The notes under the pieces are model-generated. The model was given only the letters and a program-made list of their open reading frames with translations, was not told the DNA's origin and did no database searches. DNA of 64,000 nt from Zygnema cylindricum (Eukaryota > Streptophyta > Zygnematophyceae > Zygnematales > Zygnemataceae). The position numbers were made by a program, and so were the translations under genes. Of this stretch, positions 57,419 to 64,000 are shown in pieces (the first letter of the stretch is position 1; every line of letters begins with the position of its first letter). The stretch spans positions 138,412-202,411 of the forward strand of contig JBBHKE010003573.1 of the NCBI GenBank assembly GCA_037447655.1, in the 5' to 3' direction.

Positions 57419-59662
57419 CTAGTTCATCCTTATGATGTTTCTAGCTACAACCATTTTCTGCCTTTCAAACACAAAGACTCTATAACCTTTTGAGTGATCA
57501 TCATATCCTAACAGAATACCCGGTAATCCCTTCGGTTCCATTTTCCATCTATCTATAGAAGTATCCAATATAAAGCATTGACTACCAAAGACTTTGAAAT
57601 GGCTAACATCTGGTTTGCTACCTGTCCAGATTTCGTAAAGAGTTGATTCTATCGATCTTGATCCTATCCCATTTTTAATATAAACTGCACAATTTAGAGC
57701 CTCAGCCCAGAATTTCGGATCCACATTTTTATCTGCGAGCATAGACCTAGAGCTTTTCGTGAGAGTTCTATTTAGTCGTTCCGACACCCCATTTTGTTCC
57801 GGTGAATACGGAACAGTCAATAGATGACTAATGCCTTCCTCGAGTAAAAAGGTTTCAAATTCTTTCGATGTATATTCACCAACATTGTCCGATCTGAGAT
57901 GTAAAATAGATGAATTATGAAGTTTTTCAGCCCATGCTTTATAGTGTTTGAAGTGACCAAACACTTCACTCTTCTCCTTCATGAAGTAAATTTCTGTAAA
58001 CTTGGAGAAATCATCTGTGAAGGTGACCATATATTTCATCCCTCCGGTAGATGGAACCTTCGCCGGACCAAAGACATCCGAATAAATTTGTTGTAAAAGT
58101 TTCGTTGACCGATGCTCAGACTCCTTAGGAAATGGCAATCTGTGGATTTTGCCTAAAGCGCAACCATCGCAAGTTTTGACCGGCCCATCTGTGATTGATA
58201 CACCCTCTATTTTTCCAGCAATGACCATTTTCCTCAAACTATCATAATTAACATGGCCTAATCTTTTATGCCACAACTCATCTGAGTGCAAAACACCGGA
58301 GTACAAAACATCATTCTCCTTTGTATTAGCCATATCCATGCGATACATCTTGCTACTATCTCTAGTACCTGTAACCGCAACCTTGCCATTTTTGCTAACA
58401 ACTTGCCGACCATTTTTCAAATTAACCTCAAAGCCTTTGCTCTCTTCCAACGACGTAGAAAACAGATTTTTCTTAAAGTCAGACACAAATAAGACATTGT
58501 GAAGAGTTCTTTCAATTGCTTTTCCTTCTACATCAACTAGTAATGACACATCACCCACAGCACTCATTCCACAAGCATAATAAATATTTTTCTCCGGCGT
58601 TGCTTTCAGATTTTTGAAGATGGCCTTGTTCCAGCACATGTGGGCTGACGCTCCTGTATCCATTATCCATCCGGGGTCCTTCGCGCCCTCCATTGTAGAC
58701 GCCATAGCGAAGAGATCTGTATCGTCCTTCGTAGAAACCGTCAAAGTCTCGTCTTGGAGAGACGAAGAAGCCAATAATAGTGCATTTCCACGAGGTGTAG
58801 TCCCCGTGAAGCCTTTGTAAAACTGGCTTTGTTCCCATCCCGGCCGGTATAAACCTGTATCGTTAGCTTTTTTAAGCTTAGGACAAAATTTGTATCCATG
58901 ACCTCTCTCACTACAATAAAAGCATGCATTGTTGGATTGTCTATCTCCACCTTGATTAAAATGTCTGAACTTATTATACTGATTTCTTTGCTGATTAAAC
59001 TGTCCTTTTCTCTCAAAGTCTGAATTAAAAGCCTCTACTTGCTCAACATTGAGAATATTAGATGTAGCTTCCTCCTCTAGTAAAATATTGATGGCTAACT
59101 GTAAAGTCCAGCTATCTTTATCTTTTTGTTTGAGCATGTCAGATGCTCCTTTCATACTACGAGGGAGACCCCTCATGAGCAAAGCTGCCTGTTGAAACGG
59201 AGGAAACACCCCACCTGCACAAGCATGTGTATCTCCAAGGATGCGGAATTTATTAGAATATTCAGCCATTCTACCGCAAGTGTACTTATAGTCCCAAATT
59301 TTTCCAGCCAATAGAAGCTCTTCCTAGACATTAGCCTTTTCATAATCATTTTTAAGATATTTCCAGATGTCAATTGCTTTTTTCATTTTTATCCAAGACA
59401 TAGCTAAGTCCTCAGATATACAAAATTTCATAATAGAACGAGCCTGCGTATTTTTCTTAGACCATGACGGATCACATTCATCCAGCGAACCATCCAATAT
59501 ATCTAAAAGATTGACATTCTCAAAATGTGTCTCCACCATATCCGCCCTGTAAACATACTTATCCCTGGAAAAGATAGGAATTCTTGATGACAGGCCCATA
59601 ACCTGTTGTTCTACAACCACCGGTGCAGGTGGAGGAGCAGCAGTAGTAGTAGAAGTAGACAA
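57419..59662 (-). pseudogene. Copia-B gag, protease and integrase
   Basis: One frame of 748 codons interrupted once, by a TAG at 59324-59326. Gag starts in the LTR (codon at 59662 is TTG here; the 3' LTR has ATG), reads STSTTTAAPPPAP and crosses the primer site as QVMGL. Then come the gag core, CCHC knuckle CFYCSERGHGYKFC (about 58890-58930), protease WIMDTGASAHM (about 58655), GAG-pre-integrase zinc site (LWHKRLGHVNYDSLRKM and CDGCALGKIHRLPFP), and a complete integrase triad in YSDVFGPAKV, LRSDNVGEYTSKEF and NGVSERLNRTL. Residues KVFGSQCFI and LLGYDDHSKGYRVF follow, typical of Copia. It lost its start codon and is cut by one nonsense codon, so expression is unlikely. Confidence 0.92.
59590..59603 (-). 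promoter_or_regulatory. Copia-B primer-binding site
   Basis: Directly after the LTR (minus strand, ...GAACAACA) comes GGTTATGGGCCTGTC; the first 11 bases are complementary to the anticodon loop of plant initiator tRNA-Met. The site is inside the gag frame. Confidence 0.78.
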
Positions 59663-60384
59663 GATACACTCTCAAAAGCTATCAAGAATCCTACAAAACA
59701 GATGTTCTTAAGTGCTCACCAATTCTTATACAAGCATCCAAACCTCACAAAACTCTATCAGAATATAGAGTAGCATAAACACTGATAACTCCCAAAGTTA
59801 TAGCACAATTGACCCGACAACACTCAAGATATAATACTCAGAAGTTTCCCAAAAACTGTTTGCAGTTTTACTACTTGGAAGTCTGGATACATAATATGCT
59901 ATGAGTCCTAAGTCTTATACTTGTGTTGAACTGGCAACACCATTGTACTTGAGAGGTACATCAAACCACCAAGCTACCACTAATCTATCAAGCTACCATT
60001 GAGCTATCACTAAGCTAACTAAAAATGTATCTATCGCAATTGCTCTATCCTGTACAGAATCACATTAAGAATATTAGAAGTTGTGTTGTCCGTACGGACT
60101 ATATCAAATATAATTATGGTTGCCTTGTCCTGTTTGTGTTGCAGCTTCGCTGCTGCGCTGCTCTGTTGCTCCGCTGCTCTGCTGTATAGCAGTGCTCTGC
60201 TGCTGCGCTGCTCTGCTGTATAGCAGCTGCTCTGTTGTATAGCAGCTGCGCTGCTCTGTTGTATAGCAGTTGCACTGCTCTGTTGTATAGCAGTTGCACT
60301 GCTCTGTCTGTATAGCAGCTGCGCTACTTTGTCTGTAAAGCAGCTGAGCTGCTCTGAGACTGAAAGCTTTTCAAAAAGACAACA
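59604..60384 (-). mobile_element. Copia-B 5' LTR
   Basis: 781 bp with the same TGTTG and CAACA ends as the 3' LTR. Gag start region lies 59 bases from its 3' edge, but the initiator is TTG in this copy. Confidence 0.92.
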
Positions 60385-60389
60385 GTTAC
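60385..60389. other. Copia-B target site duplication, right
   Basis: GTTAC, matching 54527-54531. Confidence 0.92.
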
Positions 60390-60960
60390 GACCAAGGGAC
60401 TGAGTTTCGTTGCGAATTTCAAGAAATGTTCGACGAGGCGTTGATCGATCACCGTCGAACAAGTCGAGATCACCCGAAGGTAGACAGTTTAGTCGAGAGA
60501 GCCGTGCAAACATTTAAATGGGCTCTACGCAAACACTGTTTCGAGAAACATATTACTGTGTGGGATGAATCATTGGTTATATTGTCATCGGTTATCGCAT
60601 GTCTGTACAGACCAGCCTAGCAAATTTTAGCCCCTTCTATGTGTTATTTGGTCGATAACCACTGCTCGGTAGAAATATACAGAAAGCTGCTAGTTTTCCT
60701 TTGGAGCTTATGTCTGATTCTCTTTTTTTGGAAAAACTAACCAACCGGGCTTTGCTTTTTGCTAGAGAAATTCCAATGGCCTTTGAAAACTTGCAGATTG
60801 CTCAACATCGCGACTCCTTGCGGTTTGCAACAACTCGCAGTGGCTGTTAGAGGACACAATAAAAACCATATCGGGTGGGGGACTATGTATATTTGCGTCG
60901 GCAAACATTTGAAACCCTCGATACGGATGTCTCATCTCACATATTGAGGATCACCAAAAT
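60385..60960 (+). pseudogene. Ty3-type integrase, C-terminal part (after Copia-B insertion)
   Basis: Continues the DDE core: DQGTEFRCEFQEMFDEAL (second Asp kept) and HPKVDSLVERAVQTFKWALR (Glu kept), with one frame change near 60620. Then FENLQIAQHRDSLRFATTRS and a GPY/F-type strand VGDYVYLRRQ and SHILRITKID. Several stops. This C-terminal part normally contacts DNA and leads here into a PHD finger. Confidence 0.88.
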
Positions 60961-61109
60961 CGACCCCAATGTATTATTTAGCCTACAAGGAGCCGACACG
61001 CGCACTTTGTGAGAACATTCGAAAAATTGTGCTCCCTGTTACCTACCTGATCTCTCCCAGTGATCTCTCCCACAGTATGGATCCGTGGCGGATGCCGATT
61101 ATCGAGGCT

Positions 61110-61290
61110 ACCGTGTGTCAGTTGTGTCGGTTGTCTGATGGAGAAACGACGATGCTTCTCCGCGACTATTGCAATCTTCGATTCAACATGGAGTGTTAGG
61201 TCCCACCTTTGCACGCTATTCCGGCTGGACAGTGGTTTTGCCACTGATGTCGCGACCTACCGGCTGTCCTCCGCAGCTCCCCAGCAGGCT
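61110..61290 (+). pseudogene. PHD finger at the C-terminus of the Ty3-type polyprotein
   Basis: In the frame following the integrase tail, the C4HC3 pattern reads: Cys 61116 and 61125 (CQLC), LLRDYC with ligand 3 changed to Arg (61161) and ligand 4 Cys (61170), FNMEC with the His ligand changed to Asn (61185) and Cys (61194), then VPPLHAIPAGQWFC with Cys 61239 and the last Cys 61248. The PPL and GxWxC spacing is diagnostic of PHD fingers, which bind histone H3 tails. TAG at 61197 and TGA at 61245 interrupt it. By analogy with chromodomain Ty3 elements it could steer integration to marked chromatin. The ligand losses fit decay. Confidence 0.85.
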
Positions 61291-61298
61291 AAGGAGCT

Positions 61299-61316
61299 GG
61301 GGGGGGGGGGGGGGGG
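61299..61316 (+). repeat. Poly-G run of 18
   Basis: Follows the PHD region and directly precedes a sequence repeated at 63370. Possible polypurine tract of the Ty3-type element, or a slippage run. Confidence 0.85.
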
Positions 61317-61505
61317 AATTCCATCCTTTTTTCCCTTTACCTACTAAACTTGGCGTTGTACTTTTATTTGTTTGTCTGTTTTCTTGAGCTAGTTCATTAA
61401 TATTTCTGTTGGTATATATCTCTTCTCTCTGGTGTTAGCATACATTTTTGGCAACGCTAATTGGGTATGATGCATGTCATTTAACGATTGTATGCTCATG
61501 CACGA
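61317..61505. repeat. Direct repeat, copy 1
   Basis: About 189 bp (AATTCCATCC ... GCTCATGCACGACA) highly similar to 63370-63563. Its position just after the Ty3-type coding region suggests 3' terminal sequence of that element; it ends in CA, as an LTR would, but does not begin TG. Confidence 0.75.
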
Positions 61506-61912
61506 CAACTGTCATGCCGCAGGACGTCGACGAGTATAATTGTTGATTTTCACACTAATTTGGGTATAAGGGAATATTACAGGTCAATGACGGAATGTTA
61601 GGATGAAGGTACGGACAGAACGGAATTCGTACCCTGTTATCGGCATAAAATCAGATTGGGGTACGGCATCACATTTCGCGAATTCGAACGGCTCCACATT
61701 TAACATATTATGGACTCAAACGGTTACATACCTGACACATGTCCAAGTCCTTAACCCTCGGAGGTTCATGCAATATTTTTGTAGCGTAGGGAGGTTTTTC
61801 CATCTTCGAGGTGTAGATGTAAGGTGCCCAGAGGTGGCCACGTAGCGGCCACCTCTAGAAACTGGCAGCGTTTGTACATAGAAAGTTGCTTTCTCACAGA
61901 AATAGAAATTTG
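61506..61912. other. No gene recognised
   Basis: Anonymous sequence between the repeat and the hAT-like element. Confidence 0.4.
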
Positions 61913-62808
61913 TAGTGTTGTGTACCAGTAAGGATTTGTCGATAACCGATATGGGCCTTTTTCCGGGTATCCGATAATCGATATATTGGTACGATATATC
62001 GACATCGGTCTTATCGCCAATAAGTAGCTGATAATATCGGTTACTTATCGGCGATAATGCTGATAACGATAATTTTTGGCGATAACTATACAGACAGTAC
62101 TGATAAATGTACGGTCTCTACACTCAGCTGTACAGTTTATTCTCCGGACATGTACAAACATAGAAAGTACCGTAGCCGCCATGAAATCTGTACGATTTTG
62201 ATACGGGTCCAATAAAAACGATGTACCTTTCACATCCGACGCCATGGCTTTGTCCTTTAATTCCTTGAAATCCACTGGGGACCTGCCACGTGTGAATCTG
62301 TCGGTTTTTTTGGCAATAGCTGCCAAAAGAGCCATTCCGGGATGTCGGCGCTCACGCTGACCCATTCGCTCGTGTTTTCTCATTCCAAGAAGTCTGTTCG
62401 ATTTCGTCGACGCGCAAAATGTTATTTTGGGTCCGTTGTACTTTTGTGTCCGCCGTCCTTTTCCAGTTCCATGTTCACCAATTTTTTAGTAAATTTCCGT
62501 ACGACGCCGGAAAATTTTTGTTCAGTTAACTGGCCCATGTTTATGTGCCGCGTTTACCGTAATAAATTGCAGTTAAACCGTAACGGAACAGATTTCTATA
62601 AGTGGCATGCCACGCTATATAAAATCAATAAAATAATACAATATGTTATAAAGTACTATTGTATGCATACTATATATATTTTTAAGTTACCGCCGATATG
62701 GAATTTGTTCGTCCCATACCGATATATTGGAACCTCTGACCGTTCGATAACCGATAACTATCGGTATCGGTGTTACCGCGATAAGTTTTTTATCGATACA
62801 CAACACTA
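61913..62808. mobile_element. hAT-like non-autonomous element, copy 2
   Basis: 896 bp. Ends TAGTGTTGTGTA and its inverse (12 bp perfect). Flanking 8-mers GAAATTTG and GATATTAG agree at 6 of 8. The interior has ATCGATATATTGGTACGATA and GATAACCGATAACTATCGGT-like words shared with 28326-28791. No transposase frame. Confidence 0.6.
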
Positions 62809-63369
62809 GATATTAGTGTAGCTGTATGATAAGCGACAGCATAGGATAAAGGCCATCTGGCCTTGTAAGATTAGTTGCAAATTACAGCACGGGAATCCAA
62901 CATTGGGGAGTTGTCGTTTTTCTGGCAATCTACATTCTCGGGATTTGTGGAGCCTCTTTCTCGTCTTCAGTTAGCATTTTACGGTGGCATATTTAATATC
63001 AGTTAGTGGTTGAGTTAGGGTTTCTCTTTTCTGGATCCTTGGTCTCTAGCTAGCTGTTGTCTTTGAGCTTTTCTTACCTCTATTTTTTGTACTAAAAGTC
63101 CTTACCTAATCTACTGCGCAGGCCAGCCTGCAAGGTATTCCTCCTGACAGTGTCTCACTTGTCGAGCTCTGTGAATTCTAAAGTGGAAATTCTGCGTTTG
63201 ATTATTGTTGTTGCGGGGTTTTCTGTCGTTTGTCTCCTTTTCCTTTGACTTTGGGAATGTCGGTTTTCTCGGCGGTCTCATCTAGTTAAGGAGAGTCTGC
63301 TGCCTGCTAGTTCGACTCTTGTAGGGAATATTGGAGACTTTAGGGCCTAGTGGCCACTGTTGCTAATAT
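62809..63369. other. No gene recognised
   Basis: Anonymous sequence between the hAT-like element and the second direct-repeat copy. Confidence 0.4.
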
Positions 63370-63563
63370 AATTCCATACTTTTTTCATTTTACCTACTAA
63401 ACTTGGCGTTGTACTTTTATTTTTTTGTCTGTTTTCTTAAGCTGGTTCATTAATATTTCTGTTGGTATATATTCTCTGCTCTCTGGTGTTAGCATACATT
63501 TTTGGCAACGCTGATTGGGTATGATGCATGTCATTTAACGATTGTATGCTCATGCACGACATC
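63370..63563. repeat. Direct repeat, copy 2
   Basis: Same sequence as 61317-61505 with scattered changes, ending GCTCATGCACGACA. The 1.9 kb between the copies includes the hAT-like insertion. Confidence 0.75.
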
Positions 63564-64000
63564 ATGGCGATCGCACATGAGAGGCAAACGCAAAAGCTTT
63601 TTGTTGAACCATGAACATTACATCTGTAAGGTTGTACATTTACCATGTCACACAAAGACAACTGACGTACCAAAACATTTCAAAAAATACAATGTCTTTT
63701 GACATACCAAGAATTTCTAAAAATAGGGTGCGTCAAGGCAATTGTATATTAGAGATGGAGCACGATTTACTACAGAACATTCAATCAGAATGGCATGCGG
63801 AAGCATTCAGGTAGGAGCCCACAAAATTCCCCAATCAACAATATATTTAATTGAAGACTTTCTTACAACATATTTTTCATCCTTCTCTTCTTGATGATAA
63901 TAAACTACACAACTCTCCTCACTAAAGATACTTCTGCCTAACCGACATAAAACTACCACTAACACTTAGTGATAAAGCTGCGGATGAAGATGTACCAAAG
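63564..64000. other. No gene recognised
   Basis: Anonymous sequence to the window end. Confidence 0.4.

Larger units (their letters stand above)
54532..60384 (-). mobile_element. Copia-B retrotransposon, full-length with target duplication
   Basis: 5853 bp, minus strand, 5-bp duplication GTTAC on both sides. Order: 5' LTR, primer site, gag, protease, integrase, RT, RNase H, polypurine tract, 3' LTR. It sits in the integrase core of the Ty3-type element, between codons for EVVT and DQGTEF. LTRs are very similar apart from repeat number in the CTG-rich part, so insertion is relatively recent, but the coding region carries several lesions. Confidence 0.95.
50156..61316 (+). mobile_element. Ty3-type retrotransposon carrying a DNA methyltransferase and a PHD finger, 5' truncated
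   Basis: Plus-strand element with order protease, C5-cytosine methyltransferase, reverse transcriptase, RNase H, integrase (zinc finger plus DDE core), GPY/F-like linker, PHD finger. The RT-before-integrase order defines Ty3/Gypsy. It lacks gag and a 5' LTR (cut at 50156 by a Copia-A LTR) and is split at 54531/60385 by Copia-B. Two long poly-G runs (50648-50670, 61299-61316) lie in it; the second sits just after the PHD and could be or include the polypurine tract. Multiple stops and frame changes show it is inactive. No LTR was identified with confidence; a repeat starting at 61317 recurs at 63370. Confidence 0.9.

Overview
This is a repeat-rich plant nuclear segment. It has one clear host gene, a few exon-like fragments and a dense nest of transposable elements. 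The best-supported gene (minus strand, 17449-22915) encodes a tandem zinc-knuckle plus Plus3-domain protein of the TZP type. Its five exons have GT/AG borders and matching phases, which places the source in the streptophyte plants. The Copia elements carry primer sites complementary to initiator tRNA-Met, and the window holds a Ty3-type retrotransposon with its own cytosine methyltransferase. From memory, such elements have been reported in charophyte algae and dinoflagellates, so a charophyte alga is my preferred source; a bryophyte or other early land plant is not excluded.

Layout. 1-2.7 kb: three simple or degenerate repeat tracts. 3.3-5.8 kb (minus): an exon resembling the end of retromer subunit VPS35, and three phase-compatible exons of an unrecognised gene. 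6.4-12.1 kb: a cluster of short inverted-repeat elements (MITEs) sharing TACACCGCGAATCG-like ends, with a Harbinger-like element nested inside. 12.4-15.7 kb: three low-complexity tracts. 17.4-22.9 kb: TZP. 23-35 kb: mostly anonymous AT-rich DNA with tandem duplications and a hAT-like element. 36-38.4 kb: a GATCGATC minisatellite split by a solo LTR. 38.4-44 kb: decayed Copia-A. 45.4-47.5 kb: an unrecognised proline-rich coding candidate beside a 10-N assembly gap. 47.6-50.2 kb: a truncated second Copia-A copy with a 946-bp element in its LTR. 50.2-61.3 kb: the methyltransferase Ty3 element, with a full-length Copia-B inserted in its integrase. 61.9-62.8 kb: a second hAT-like element.

The most notable item is the Ty3-type element on the plus strand. 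Its order is aspartic protease, C5-cytosine DNA methyltransferase (motifs I, IV, VI, VIII and X readable), reverse transcriptase, RNase H, integrase, then a PHD finger. One module would write DNA methylation and another would read histone tails, both joined to an integration machine. This copy is dead (nonsense codons, frameshifts, YIDN in the polymerase site, two PHD zinc ligands lost) and was later split by Copia-B, which left a GTTAC target duplication.

A second unusual point is that in both Copia families the gag reading frame starts inside the LTR and reads through the primer-binding site.
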